The notes under the pieces: generated by a model | Told to the model about the DNA's origin: nothing | Databases searched by the model: none | What the model saw: the letters and a program-made list of their open reading frames with translations, nothing else | Shown: positions 16,732 through 25,945 of the stretch, piece by piece | How the letters are laid out: each line of letters opens with the position of its first letter | Numbering within the stretch: the first letter of the stretch is position 1 | Source of the DNA: CAXQZU01 sp964228555 | Lineage (GTDB): Bacteria; Planctomycetota; PLA2; JAEUHO01 | DNA: 64,000 nt | Assembly: GCA_964228555.1 (NCBI GenBank) | Contig: CAXQZU010000022.1 | Location: 1 to 64,000, forward strand | Direction: 5' to 3' | Program-made: the position numbers and the translations under genes

Positions 16732-17888
16732 CGGACGGCCTCCACGATCTTGCGGGCGGCGTCGGCCATGTCGCTGGCCGACGTGATCGCCAGTCCGCTC
16801 TCCTTGAGGATCTTGCGCCCCAGCTCCACGTTGGTGCCCTCGAGGCGCACCACGAGGGGATGCTTGAGGCCCACGGCGCGGGCGGCGTTGACGACGCCCT
16901 GGGCGACCACGTCGCACTTCATGATGCCGCCGAAGATGTTCACGAGGATGCCCTTCACGGACGGGTCCTCGAGGATCAGGCGGAAGGCCGTGGTCACCTG
17001 CTGCTCGGTGGCACCGCCGCCCACGTCGAGGAAGTTGGCCGGCTCGCCGCCATGGAGCTTCACCACGTCCATGGTCGCCATGGCGAGGCCCGCGCCGTTG
17101 ACGAGGCAGCCGATGTTGCCGTGCAGCTTCACGTACGAGAGGCCCGCCTCGCCCGCCTTGACCTCCGTGGGATCCTCCTCGGCCACGTCCCGCCACGCGG
17201 CGAGGTCCTTGTGGCGGAACAGCGCGTTGTCGTCCAGCGTCACCTTGCCGTCCAGGCACACCACGCGGCCGTCGCCCGTGGTCACCAGCGGGTTGACCTC
17301 GACAAGGCTGGCGTCGCAATCCACGAACACCTTGGCCAGGCCGCGCAGCACCGTGGCCAGCGCCGGCACCAGCTCCTTCTCCACCCCCAGCGCGAAGGCC
17401 ATGCGGCGCGCGCGGAAGGCCGACAGGCCCGTCACGGGATCCACCACCTCGCGCAGGATGGCCTTGGGCTTCTTGGCGGCCACCTCCTCGATGTCCATGC
17501 CGCCCTCGGCGCTGGCCATCAGGATGGGCGTCTCGCTGGCGCGATCCAGCAGCACCGCGGCGTAGAGCTGGCGCCTGAGGTCGAGCCCCTCCTCCACCAG
17601 CAGCCGGCGCACGGTGACGCCCTCGGGGCCGGTCTGCGGGGTCACCAGCGGGCGCGACAGGATCGCGGCGGCGGCGCTCTCCGCCTCCTGCGCGGAGCGC
17701 ACCAGCTTGACGCCGCCGCCCTTGCCGCGACCGCCGGCGTGCACCTGCGCCTTGACCACCGCGAGGCGCCCGCCCAGGCGGGTGAAGCAGGCGGCCGCCT
17801 CCTTCGCGTGGGCGGCCAGCTCGCCGCGCGGCGTGCTCAGGCCGGCGCGCCGGAACAGTTCCTTGGCCTGGTGCTCGTGCAGCTTCAC
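16728..17888 (-). CDS. sucC: Succinyl-CoA ligase beta subunit
   Basis: ATP-grasp nucleotide-binding subunit of succinyl-CoA synthetase, 386 residues, normal length. It starts with KLHEHQAKELFRRAG, the family opening. Lysine and glycine-rich nucleotide-binding residues are in VVKAQVHAGGRGKGGGVKL (~44-62), and the C-terminal ligase domain has GNIGCLVNGAGLAMATMD and VNIFGGIMKCD. The start is GTG 17888 with GGGAGG about ten bases upstream; a TACCAT hexamer at 17913-17918 is the likely -10. First gene of sucC-sucD. Confidence 0.96.
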   Translation of the reverse strand: MKLHEHQAKELFRRAGLSTPRGELAAHAKEAAACFTRLGGRLAVVKAQVHAGGRGKGGGVKLVRSAQEAESAAAAILSRPLVTPQTGPEGVTVRRLLVEEGLDLRRQLYAAVLLDRASETPILMASAEGGMDIEEVAAKKPKAILREVVDPVTGLSAFRARRMAFALGVEKELVPALATVLRGLAKVFVDCDASLVEVNPLVTTGDGRVVCLDGKVTLDDNALFRHKDLAAWRDVAEEDPTEVKAGEAGLSYVKLHGNIGCLVNGAGLAMATMDVVKLHGGEPANFLDVGGGATEQQVTTAFRLILEDPSVKGILVNIFGGIMKCDVVAQGVVNAARAVGLKHPLVVRLEGTNVELGRKILKESGLAITSASDMADAARKIVEAVR

Positions 17889-18011
17889 GGCGTGCCTCCC
17901 GGGGAGAGCGCGGATGGTACCCCTGCCCGGGACGGCCGCCCGTCGCCGCGCGCGCGCCCCCGACGCAGGCCCCCGCCCTCGACCTCGCGCGGGGAGCGGG
18001 CCCGCCTGCCG

Positions 18012-19859
18012 CTAGCGAGGCAGGCCCTCGAGCCGCGCGCGCACCAACCCGGGCCAGGGCTGGGCATAGGCCGGCAGGCGCCCGGACTCCTCCAGCGGGG
18101 CCAGCAGGCGCAGAGCGCGGCGCAGCGAGCGCGCGCCCTCCTCGCGCTCGGCCTCCTGCGCAGCCTGCGCCTCGCCCAGGTGCATCCAGATGCAGGCCAG
18201 GTCGGCCTGCCAGAACGCGTTCTCGGGCGTCTTCTTCGCCAGGGGCTCGATCACGGCGAGCGCCGCGCGCCACGCCTCCAGCGCCTCGGCCCGGCGGCCC
18301 AGCACGAGCAGCGTGGCGGCCACCCGGTCGTGGCAGGTGGCCAGGTCACTGCCCGTCACCATGCGCAGGCGCCGCCCGCCCTGCGCCGGCGCCTCGGCCT
18401 CCGGCTCCAGGCCCTGCACGCGCTCGCGCGCCTGCTGGTAGGAGGCCAGGGCGCCCTCCGCATCCCCCTGCCGCGCCTGCAGGTCGCCGAGGTCCAGCAA
18501 GGCGTGCAGCCACTCCTGCTGCGGCTGCTCACGCGACGGGTCCAGCTCGCTCACGCGCTGCCAGGCCAGCGCGGCCTCCAGCCGGCCGCGCAGGGCGTCC
18601 TCCGGATCGCCACCCGCCTCCAGCGCCTCGGCCAGCCGGGTGCACACGCGCGCCAGCCGCTCCTGGCCGGCGCGTGCGAGCGGCTCGCGCGCCACCACGT
18701 CCACCGCTGCGTCCAGCGCCTGCCGCAACGCGGCCATCGCCGCGGGCGCACGGCCCGCCACGAGGTCGTGGTCTCCGCGCGCCAGCAGCAGGTCGGCGCG
18801 CTGCGACATCGACTCGGTGCTGGGCGGGGCGCCGCCCGCGCCGGGATCCAGCAGCGTCAGCGCCTCGTCCCACGCGGCGAGCGCCTCGCCCGCCGAGCCG
18901 GTGGCGGCCAGCGACGCGGCCTGCACGCCCAGCGCGCGGGCCAGCACCTGCTGCACGCGCGCCTCGCCCGGCTCGCGCGCACGCACCGCCCGGGCACCCG
19001 CCACGGCCGCACGGGCCATCTCCAGCGCCGGCTGGGCACGGCCCAGCGACCCCAGCGTGCGCGCGATGCGCGCCTGCGTGTCGGCGGCCTCGCCCTGCCA
19101 GAGCAGGTCCGCGGGCTGCGCCTCGGCCAGCACCCGCACGACGCGCAGGGCCTCCTCGCGCTCGCCCAGCGCGCCCGCGAGGTCGGCGCCCCGCTCGAGG
19201 GCATCGGCCAGGGTCTCGTGCGCGCGCGCCACCGCCAGCACCCGCGCCGGCTGGGGCCGCACCTGCTGGCGCTGGCGGGCCAGCAAGAGCGCCGCGCGCA
19301 GCGTGTCGGCCGCCTCGGCCAGGCGCCCCTGCTCGGCCTGCACGTCGCCCAGCAGCGCCGTCGCGGCCCACTTCACCTCCAGGCTGGCGGGCGTGAGGGC
19401 CTCCACCTCGCGGCCCTCGTAGGGCTCCAGCGCGACCCGGGCCGCGCGCTCGACGATCTCCAGCCGGCCCAGCGGCGCCAGGCCTTCGCGCGACTCCATG
19501 AGCAGCAGGGTGCTGGCCAGCTCCACGCTCTCGCGCAGCCCCTCGGCCACCTTGACGCGGGCGTCGGCCGACTGCTCGGTCACCTGCACCAGCTGCTGGA
19601 GCTGGTCCACCAGCTGCGCCTGCTTGGCCGCCAGCTGCTCCGCGAGGTCGAGCTGGCGGCGCACGCCGGCCGACTCCCCCTCGACCTGCGCGCGCTCGCG
19701 CGCGGCGCCTTGCGTGCGCCCGGCCACGAAGGCCACCGCCCCGGCCGCGAGCGCCAGCAGCACGGCACGCAGCCAGCCACGCCCTCCCGTCGGGCCCGGC
19801 GCGGCGGGAGCCGGCGGTACCGTGGGCGCAGCGCTCGAGGGCACGACGGGATCGGTCAC
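18012..19859 (-). CDS. Single-pass membrane TPR protein
   Basis: A 615-residue protein: a Pro/Ala-rich lead (~1-28), one membrane helix (~30-47), a coiled coil (~55-110, rich in Gln/Leu heptads), then TPR-like helical repeats to the end. It resembles the C-terminal halves of planctomycete Ser/Thr kinases that carry TPRs after their membrane helix, but there is no kinase domain. The GTG start lies six bases after a TAGGGT hexamer with no Shine-Dalgarno. Function unknown; probably an envelope scaffold. Confidence 0.7.
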   Translation of the reverse strand: MTDPVVPSSAAPTVPPAPAAPGPTGGRGWLRAVLLALAAGAVAFVAGRTQGAARERAQVEGESAGVRRQLDLAEQLAAKQAQLVDQLQQLVQVTEQSADARVKVAEGLRESVELASTLLLMESREGLAPLGRLEIVERAARVALEPYEGREVEALTPASLEVKWAATALLGDVQAEQGRLAEAADTLRAALLLARQRQQVRPQPARVLAVARAHETLADALERGADLAGALGEREEALRVVRVLAEAQPADLLWQGEAADTQARIARTLGSLGRAQPALEMARAAVAGARAVRAREPGEARVQQVLARALGVQAASLAATGSAGEALAAWDEALTLLDPGAGGAPPSTESMSQRADLLLARGDHDLVAGRAPAAMAALRQALDAAVDVVAREPLARAGQERLARVCTRLAEALEAGGDPEDALRGRLEAALAWQRVSELDPSREQPQQEWLHALLDLGDLQARQGDAEGALASYQQARERVQGLEPEAEAPAQGGRRLRMVTGSDLATCHDRVAATLLVLGRRAEALEAWRAALAVIEPLAKKTPENAFWQADLACIWMHLGEAQAAQEAEREEGARSLRRALRLLAPLEESGRLPAYAQPWPGLVRARLEGLPR

Positions 19860-19865
19860 GCCGCG

Positions 19866-19871
19866 ACCCTA
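19866..19871 (-). promoter_or_regulatory. TAGGGT -10-like hexamer, leaderless TPR gene
   Basis: TAGGGT on the minus strand is separated from GTG 19859 by six bases (CGCGGC), with no ribosome-binding site. Confidence 0.45.
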
Positions 19872-19926
19872 CCAAGGGCCACGGCGCGGGCGGCGCAGCA
19901 ACTGCGGCCGCGCATGCGCTCGATGC

Positions 19927-20451
19927 CTACTTCGTGGCGGGCGCAGGCAGCTCGGCCTGGATGGCGGCCTCGAGCGTGGCCAGCGTGGGCGCCAGCTCGC
20001 TGGTGCCACCGACCTCGCGCAGGTGGCCGTCGGCGCCGATCAGCCGGATGCCGGGCATCTTGCCCAGGCCGAAGCGCTTCGTCGTGGTGCCGGTCCAGTC
20101 GAAGCCCACGGGGAAGTTGTAGCCCTTCTCCTTCATGAACTCGACGGTGTAGTCCTTCTTGCCCCAGGTCACGGTGACGACCTTGAGGCCCTTGGCAGCG
20201 TACTTGGCGTAGAGCGCCTGCAGGTCGGGCACGAACTTCTTGCAGTGCGGGCACACGGGGATCCACATCACCAGCAGCACGGGGCTGCCGAGGTGCTCGG
20301 CCACCGTGCTCTTGGCGGTCATGCCGTGGATGCCGTCGGTGATGGCGATCTCGGGGGCCTTGGGACCCCGCGCGTTGCTGGCCGAGGCCGTGGGCATGAC
20401 CAGCGCGAGGCAGGCAAGGGCGACGAGGGCGAGGGGGGCGAGACGACGCAT
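19927..20451 (-). CDS. TlpA-like exported thioredoxin-fold protein
   Basis: A 174-residue exported thiol-disulfide protein. The signal peptide (~1-25) ends near ASA. The redox motif CPHC (67-70) follows the strand SPVLLVMWIPV, as in TlpA/ResA proteins, and a cis-Pro equivalent is in KMPGIRLIGADG. Proteins of this class reduce or donate disulfides to periplasmic partners, including apocytochromes. Several CxxCH proteins are encoded nearby, but a functional link is inference. ATG 20451 has GGAG eight bases upstream and a TAGAGT hexamer about 40 bases upstream. Confidence 0.85.
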   Translation of the reverse strand: MRRLAPLALVALACLALVMPTASASNARGPKAPEIAITDGIHGMTAKSTVAEHLGSPVLLVMWIPVCPHCKKFVPDLQALYAKYAAKGLKVVTVTWGKKDYTVEFMKEKGYNFPVGFDWTGTTTKRFGLGKMPGIRLIGADGHLREVGGTSELAPTLATLEAAIQAELPAPATK

Positions 20452-20588
20452 GCGGGACTCCAAGGGGGCCCCCACGCGGGGGCGAGCCCGCACTCTACCG
20501 CCAGCCAGCGACCGGGTGCCGCCGTAGCGCACCCCCGCCCCCGGCGCCAGCGAGGCGTCCGGCTGCCGCCCCGCCGCCCGGCCGCGGC

Positions 20589-22109
20589 TCAGCGGTTGTC
20601 GCGGGGGCCCTCGTCGCCGCCGGTGACGGCGCGCGGGATCAGGCCCTTCGTGGCGCGCTTGAGGAACAGCAGCGCGAAGCAGGTGTCGAGCACGTCCTTG
20701 GGCTCGTGCGTGCTGTTGGTCATCCAGTGCGTGCCGGGCACCTTGCGCGTGCCCTTCTTCTGCCGCTCGTCGACCTCGACGGGCTTGTCCTTGTCCAGCA
20801 GCTGGCGCGCGCCCAGCTGGTACCAGAGGTTCTTGCCGACGAGGTTCTTGCCGAGGATGTCCATGGCACGCTCGAGCGAGTACAGGTAGTAGATCGGGTA
20901 GCCGTAGGTGCTGTACTTGTTCTCGAAGGCCGACCAGTTCTTGTCGAGCCACGCCAGCGCGTCCCAGGTGGCCTTGTCCACGACCGTGTCCATCTTCTTG
21001 TCGAGGAACCGCTTGCGTCCCTTGTCGGTCTCGCAGATCACCTCCTTGCAGATCAGGATGGTGCCCAGGCCGCACGCCGTCATCGAGCCGGTGGCCTTCC
21101 CCTCGCTGCCGTCGGCGCTGCCCTTCATGTAGCAGAAGCCGCGCGCCTTGTCCTTGGGCGGTGCGTACCCGCCCGCGACGTAGGCCGGGTCGTGGCGCGC
21201 GTGCTCGGGCCCGTCGTCCTCCTGCTGGGCCAGCGCGAACGCGAGGATGTCCCACCAGATCTCGGGCTCCACCTTCACGCCGAAGCGGTGCGCGTTGTAC
21301 AGCGCCAGCGCCGCCAGCTGCGTGCTGGACATGTCCTGGTTCCCCAGGTGCCCGCGGCCCGAGTTGCGCGTCCAGTTGCTGTTGCCGCTGGAGAGCGTCA
21401 GGACCGGCACGTTGTAGCGCCAGCCCTTGTCGGGCTCGCTGCCCTCGCCCGCGGGCGTGCCGCGGCGCTCCACCAGGCCCTGCACCATGGCCTGCAGCCA
21501 CTCGAGGTCGTCCTTGTTGGTGATCTTGAGCTTGCCGGCCTTGGCGGCATCGGCGCTGTTCTTGGTGCGCTTGTACGCGTCGTACTTGGCCGTGAGCGCC
21601 AGCACCATCACGCTCATCTCGTAGGCGCCGGCCGCCTGCGTGTGGTGCCACGAGAACTGCGGAGCCTCCTGCCCGTCGGTCTCCTCCGTGATGGGATGGA
21701 CCACCTTGAGCCAGTGGAAGCCCTCGGTGATGACGGGGTCCTTGGGGTCCACGCCGCACTTGAGCAGCGTGTAGAGGGCCAGCGCCGTGGGACCTGCCGG
21801 GTGGCGGTACTGCGGCCCGTCGCCGCCGCCGTAGATGCGCTCGCCCTTGACCAGGCCCCAGTGCGCCGCCGGCTCGTCGCGGAAGGTGTAGATGCGCGGC
21901 TTGGCCTTGAGCCAGGCCACGCCCTCCTCGATGGCCTTGTTGACCTCCTCGCCGAAGGGCATGGGGCCGTCGGCCCCGTCGTCGGGCGGGGCGTCGGGGC
22001 CCGCAGGCTTGTTGCCCGGCGCGGCGGGCGGGTCCTCGGCCCGCAGCGGGGTCGCGGAGGGCAGCAGCACGAGGCCTAGGGCCAGCAGCCACGGGGCGAG
22101 GCGGGGCAT
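20589..22109 (-). CDS. Exported alpha/alpha-toroid (prenyltransferase/squalene-oxidase repeat-like) protein
   Basis: A 506-residue exported protein with a signal peptide (~1-24). Repeated helical units with Trp, Gly and paired aromatic residues (AHWGLVKGERIYGGGDG, GPTALALYTLLKCGV, TGSMTACGLGTILI) match the terpenoid-cyclase/protein-prenyltransferase alpha/alpha toroid fold. The catalytic DxDD of squalene cyclases is not evident, so it is probably not a cyclase. Similar exported toroids are common in planctomycetes and remain uncharacterised. ATG 22109 is chosen because AGGAG lies six bases upstream; the frame extends to 22154. A TATCCT hexamer is just upstream. Confidence 0.75.
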   Translation of the reverse strand: MPRLAPWLLALGLVLLPSATPLRAEDPPAAPGNKPAGPDAPPDDGADGPMPFGEEVNKAIEEGVAWLKAKPRIYTFRDEPAAHWGLVKGERIYGGGDGPQYRHPAGPTALALYTLLKCGVDPKDPVITEGFHWLKVVHPITEETDGQEAPQFSWHHTQAAGAYEMSVMVLALTAKYDAYKRTKNSADAAKAGKLKITNKDDLEWLQAMVQGLVERRGTPAGEGSEPDKGWRYNVPVLTLSSGNSNWTRNSGRGHLGNQDMSSTQLAALALYNAHRFGVKVEPEIWWDILAFALAQQEDDGPEHARHDPAYVAGGYAPPKDKARGFCYMKGSADGSEGKATGSMTACGLGTILICKEVICETDKGRKRFLDKKMDTVVDKATWDALAWLDKNWSAFENKYSTYGYPIYYLYSLERAMDILGKNLVGKNLWYQLGARQLLDKDKPVEVDERQKKGTRKVPGTHWMTNSTHEPKDVLDTCFALLFLKRATKGLIPRAVTGGDEGPRDNR

Positions 22110-22197
22110 GAGGGTCTCCTGGACGCCACCCCCAAGGATAGCCGAGACGCGCACGCCACGGCGCGCCCCCGGTGCGCCGCGCCCCGCGAGGCCCGGG

Positions 22198-23196
22198 CTA
22201 GGGCAGCAGGGCCCGGGCCAGCACGGGCAGGCTCGCCTCGTGGCGGTAGCCCACCTGCTTGTGGTCGTCGTCGAACTCCTCGTGCACGTGGGGCACGCCC
22301 GCCGCCCGCAGGCGCCGGGCCAGCATGCGCGTGCCGTGGTGCAGGTGCCACTCGTCGCGCGTGCCGCAGTCGAACCACAGCAGGCGCAGCGAGCGCAGCG
22401 CCGCGGCGTGGCGCTCCACCAGCCAGACGGGGTCCCGCTCGCGCCAGCGGGCCACGACGTCCTCGCGCCGCTCGCCCGTCTCGAGGTCGAAGGGCAGGTC
22501 GAAGCCGTGGGGCGCCGCAGGGTTGGGCGAGAAGAACGCCGCCTGCGCCACGATGATGAGGGCGTCGCCCCATGCGCGCGGCAGCTTGGGGTGGCTGTGC
22601 AGGCGCTCGAGGTAGGGCGTGAGCCCCCCCACCGCGCGCAGCGTGTCCACCGTGGTCGGGAAGTGCACGCCGTAGCAGTACTCGAAGTAGGCGTCGCCCG
22701 AGTGGCTCACCACGCCGGCAAAGGTGTCCGCGTGCTCGAGGCCCATCATCAGCGCGCCGTAGCCGCCGGACGACTTGCCGAACACGCCGCGGTGCGCGCG
22801 CCCCGGCAGCACCGGGTAGGTGCGCTCCACCCACGGCACGAGTTCCTCGCAAACATGGCGTGCCCACGGGCCCACCGCGCTGCTGTCGATGTACTGGTTG
22901 CCCCCCAGCCTCGTCATGCCGTCCACCATGACCACCACGGCCGGCGGCATGCGGCCCGACTCGATCATGCGGTCGAGGCGTTGCGGCAGGCTGGGCTGGT
23001 AGAAGTCGTAGTTGAGGTACGAGAGGCCGGAGCCGGTGAAGCCGGCCAGCGCGTAGAGCACCGGGACGCGCCCCGCGCCCGCCTTCTCCAGGCCGGCAGG
23101 CAGGTACACCGGCACCTGCCGTCGCGGGCTGTCGCCCAGCGGGTTGCCCTCCAGCAGGCGGCTCTCGAAGGTGACGACCTCGACGCGTCCGGGCAT
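22198..23196 (-). CDS. Esterase D-like alpha/beta hydrolase
   Basis: A 332-residue alpha/beta hydrolase of the esterase D/feruloyl-esterase group. The nucleophile elbow GKSSGG gives S142; the oxyanion region is near YALAGFTGSG (~48-57); the acid is probably in the LWFDCGTRDEW segment and the histidine in DDDHKQVGYRHE near the C-terminus. No signal peptide is seen, so it should act in the cytosol. Likely substrates are S-formylglutathione-like or acyl esters; the precise one cannot be named. ATG 23196 has a GGGAG-like site upstream. Confidence 0.85.
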   Translation of the reverse strand: MPGRVEVVTFESRLLEGNPLGDSPRRQVPVYLPAGLEKAGAGRVPVLYALAGFTGSGLSYLNYDFYQPSLPQRLDRMIESGRMPPAVVVMVDGMTRLGGNQYIDSSAVGPWARHVCEELVPWVERTYPVLPGRAHRGVFGKSSGGYGALMMGLEHADTFAGVVSHSGDAYFEYCYGVHFPTTVDTLRAVGGLTPYLERLHSHPKLPRAWGDALIIVAQAAFFSPNPAAPHGFDLPFDLETGERREDVVARWRERDPVWLVERHAAALRSLRLLWFDCGTRDEWHLHHGTRMLARRLRAAGVPHVHEEFDDDHKQVGYRHEASLPVLARALLP

Positions 23197-23278
23197 GGGC
23201 GGCTCCCGGGGCCCCGACGGCCCCACGGCATGGTGGACCGGCGCTCCGACGCCCGCCGTGCGCGCCCGGCGCGGCGGC

Positions 23279-23932
23279 TCAGCGCTGCTCCGACCACGAC
23301 CAGCCCGCCGCCGTGCGGCGCAACGCCCCGGCCAGCGACAGCGTGGCGCCCCGGCGCTCGACACGGTCGCGGCGGCCCTGGCTGGCATCGCCCTGCGCCA
23401 CCACGCGCAGCCACACGGGCACGCGCAGGTCTTGGGCCTGCACGAGGCGCAGCCGCAGCACGCGCCGCGCCGACACGGTGAGCCCCGCGCCCACCTGCAC
23501 GCGCGGGTTGTTCTCCACCGCCAGCGACGAGCGGGACATCATGAAGCGCAGCGTCACCGTGGTCACCTCGGGCGTGACCTCGTCGGTGCGCTCGACCGCC
23601 CCCACGCGCGAGGCGATGGCCAGGATGGGCGCGAAGTACTCGCGCGTGCCCTCGACCAGCACCTCGTCGCCCACGATCCACTGGGCGTTGCCCGCAGCGA
23701 CCCATGCGTCCACGCCGGCGAGGTCCTGCGGCGACAGCTGCACGCGACCGGCGCGCGCCTCGCGCGCCGACACCGGGGCCAGCGGCGTGACGGGGCGCGG
23801 CAGCGCAGCCGCGGGCGGCGCGGCAAGGGGGCTCGCCTGCGCGGGACCCAGCACGCGGCCGCTGCGGCAGCCGGCGAGCAGCCATGCCAGCGCCAGGGCG
23901 GCCGCGGCGCGGGAGCAGGGCACGCGGCTCAT
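23279..23932 (-). CDS. Lipoprotein of unknown function
   Basis: A 217-residue predicted lipoprotein: a short signal with lipobox LLAGC places the lipidated cysteine at 22. A Pro/Ala-rich linker follows, then a beta-rich domain (~70-215) with no recognised motif. ATG 23932 overlaps the ribE stop as ATGA, so it is the third gene of trmD-ribE-lipoprotein. Nothing connects it to riboflavin synthesis apart from its position. Confidence 0.7.
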   Translation of the reverse strand: MSRVPCSRAAAALALAWLLAGCRSGRVLGPAQASPLAAPPAAALPRPVTPLAPVSAREARAGRVQLSPQDLAGVDAWVAAGNAQWIVGDEVLVEGTREYFAPILAIASRVGAVERTDEVTPEVTTVTLRFMMSRSSLAVENNPRVQVGAGLTVSARRVLRLRLVQAQDLRVPVWLRVVAQGDASQGRRDRVERRGATLSLAGALRRTAAGWSWSEQR

Positions 23933-24570
23933 GGCCGCCCCACGGCCCCGCCCGGCGGCAGGCCGGCGGCGCGCGCGTGCAGCGCCGTGAGCCAGCGTCC
24001 CAGCACGTCGGCCTCCACGTTGAGCAGGTCGCCGGGCCGGCGCTCGCCCAGCACCGTCACGGCCAGCGTGTGCGGGATCAGGTAGACGCTGAAGCACTCC
24101 GAGGCCCCCTCGCGCCACACCTCGCCCACCGTGAGGCTGACGCCGGCCAGCGTCACCGAGCCCTTGGGCAGCACGCTGCCCTCGAGGCCCGCCGGCAGCT
24201 GCATCACCCAGCGCACCTCGGCCCCGCGCACCTCGACGGCCGCCAGCCGCGCCATGCCGTCCACGTGGCCCTGCACCCAGTGGCCGCCCAGCTCGTCGCC
24301 CACGCGCAGCGCCCGCTCGAGGTGCACGCGCGAGCCGCGGGCCAGCGTGCCCAGCGTGGTCTTGCGCAGGGTCTCGGGCACCGCCTCGAAGGCCAGCGAC
24401 CCGCCCGCAGCGTCCACCACGGTGAGGCAGGCGCCATCCACGGCCACGCTTGCGCCCAGCGCCACCGGCGGCATGGGCGACTCGGGACGCACCACGAGGC
24501 GCAAGGCACCGTCCGCCCGGCGCTCGGCCTGCTCCACGCGCCCGCAGTGCGTGACGATGCCGGTGAACAT
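23929..24570 (-). CDS. ribE: Riboflavin synthase alpha chain
   Basis: Converts two molecules of 6,7-dimethyl-8-ribityllumazine to riboflavin; 213 residues. It begins with the invariant MFTGIV and contains two lumazine-binding barrels, each with a VDGACLTV-like or GVSLTV-like strand; GHWVQGHVDG marks the second barrel. No other riboflavin genes are in the window. It starts two bases after the trmD stop and overlaps the next gene. Confidence 0.95.
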   Translation of the reverse strand: MFTGIVTHCGRVEQAERRADGALRLVVRPESPMPPVALGASVAVDGACLTVVDAAGGSLAFEAVPETLRKTTLGTLARGSRVHLERALRVGDELGGHWVQGHVDGMARLAAVEVRGAEVRWVMQLPAGLEGSVLPKGSVTLAGVSLTVGEVWREGASECFSVYLIPHTLAVTVLGERRPGDLLNVEADVLGRWLTALHARAAGLPPGGAVGRP

Positions 24571-24572
24571 GC

Positions 24573-25277
24573 CTAGGCTCCCGCGCCGCGGCCGCCCAGC
24601 AGGTCCGGCCGCCGCTGGGCCGTGCGCTCCCGCGCCTGCTGCTCGCGCCACAGCTGGATGGCGGCGTGGTTGCCGCCACGCAGCACCTCGGGCACCGGGC
24701 GACCGCGCCACACGGCCGGGCGCGTGTAGTGCGCGTGGTCGAGCCATCCGCGGCCCTCGCCGAAGGAGTCGGCCAGCGGGCTCTGCTCGTCCCCCAGCAC
24801 GCCCGGCACGAGGCGCCCCACGGCGTCGAGGATGGCCAGCGCCGCGGGCTCGCCGCCGGAGAGCACGAAGTCGCCCAGCGACACCTCCTCGGGCGCGAGG
24901 TGCTCCACGGCCCGCTCGTCCACCCCCTCGTAGCGCGCGCACAGCAGCACGAAGCCGGGGGCGTGCGTGGCCAGCTCGCGGGCGAAGGCCTGGTCGAAAC
25001 GCCTGCCCTGGGGCGTGAGCAGCAAGGTGCGTGCCCCGGGGGGGTGGCCGGCCCGGGCCTTCTCGGCGGCCTGCACGAAGGGCTCCGCCAGCAGGACCAT
25101 CCCCGGGCCGCCCCCGAAGGGCCGGTCGTCCACCACCCGGTGGGGCCCCTCGCCCAGCTCGCGCAGGTCCACGAGGTCCACCCGCAGCAGGCCTCGCTCC
25201 ACCCCCCGCCCGATGACGCCCGTCTCCAGCAGGGGCCGGAACATCTCGGGCAGCAGGGTGACCACGGTGGCGCGCAC
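24573..25277 (-). CDS. trmD: tRNA (guanine37-N1)-methyltransferase
   Basis: SPOUT-fold enzyme methylating G37 of tRNAs to prevent frameshifting; 234 residues. It shows the trefoil-knot motifs LLCARYEGVDER, LGDFVLSGGEPAA and the DDRPFGGGPGM loop. The GTG start at 25277 lies exactly six bases after a TATCCT hexamer with no Shine-Dalgarno. In many bacteria trmD is followed by rplS in the same operon; here rplS is divergent, with 109 bases between their starts. Followed by ribE. Confidence 0.95.
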   Translation of the reverse strand: MRATVVTLLPEMFRPLLETGVIGRGVERGLLRVDLVDLRELGEGPHRVVDDRPFGGGPGMVLLAEPFVQAAEKARAGHPPGARTLLLTPQGRRFDQAFARELATHAPGFVLLCARYEGVDERAVEHLAPEEVSLGDFVLSGGEPAALAILDAVGRLVPGVLGDEQSPLADSFGEGRGWLDHAHYTRPAVWRGRPVPEVLRGGNHAAIQLWREQQARERTAQRRPDLLGGRGAGA

Positions 25278-25283
25278 CCCCGG

Positions 25284-25289
25284 AGGATA
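25284..25289 (-). promoter_or_regulatory. TATCCT -10-like hexamer, leaderless trmD promoter
   Basis: TATCCT on the minus strand, then six bases (CCGGGG), then GTG 25277; no ribosome-binding site. Confidence 0.5.
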
Positions 25290-25334
25290 CGCCGCCGGCC
25301 TCGGTCCTTCGTAGGCAGGTCCGGGGCCCGAGGC

Positions 25335-25340
25335 TACCTT
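25335..25340 (+). promoter_or_regulatory. TACCTT -10-like hexamer of rplS
   Basis: TACCTT lies 46 bases before ATG 25387. The leader carries a GGAG-like site, so rplS has an ordinary leader, unlike the divergent trmD. Confidence 0.45.
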
Positions 25341-25386
25341 CCCCGGTTCCCCCGTCGCCGGCTCCCCGGCGGCCTGGAGCCCTGCG

Positions 25387-25770
25387 ATGGACCGCGTCCG
25401 CCTGCTCGAGAAGCCCCTGCTGCGCACCGACATCACCAAGCCCTCGGTGGGCGACACGGTGGCCGTCTCCCTCAAGATCAAGGAGGGCGACAAGGAGCGC
25501 ACCCAGGTGTTCTCCGGCGTCGTGATCGGGATCCGTGGCGGCGGGCTGGGCGAGACCTTCACCGTGCGTCGCATCGTGGCCGGCGAGGGCGTGGAGCGCA
25601 TCCTGCCCCTGCACAGCCCCCTGATCGAGAAGATCGAGGTGGTGAGCAGCGGCAAGGTGCGCCGTGCCAAGCTGCGCTACATGCGCGCCCGCACGGGCAA
25701 GGCCACGCGCCTGGAGGCGCTGGTGGGCGAGGACGAGGCCGCCGAGCCGGCCGCTCCCGCCAAGGCCTAG
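25387..25770 (+). CDS. rplS: 50S ribosomal protein L19
   Basis: A 127-residue large-subunit protein at the 30S interface. Diagnostic segments are GDTVAVSLKIKEGDKERTQ, FSGVVIGIRGGG, ETFTVRRI and PLIEKIEVV followed by RRAKLRYMR. A short Glu/Ala tail extends beyond the usual end. Its separation from trmD is unusual. Confidence 0.97.
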   Translation: MDRVRLLEKPLLRTDITKPSVGDTVAVSLKIKEGDKERTQVFSGVVIGIRGGGLGETFTVRRIVAGEGVERILPLHSPLIEKIEVVSSGKVRRAKLRYMRARTGKATRLEALVGEDEAAEPAAPAKA

Positions 25771-25945
25771 CGCGGCGCGCCCGCCCGGGCGCCGCTCGCT
25801 GCCTGCCCCGCTGCGCCGCGCGCCCCCCGCGCAACCGCCTGCCCCCGGCACGCGGTGCCCTGGCGTGAGCCGCTCCCGAGCCCCTGCCGCCCCGCGCGGC
25901 CCAGCGCGCCGTGGCCGCGCCTGGCATGGCCGTGCATGGCCCTGC

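Noticed and set aside
16716..20138. A 1140-codon open frame on the plus strand
   Set aside because: Opposite sucC and the TPR gene, with the same low-complexity His/Gln/Arg composition. Shadow.
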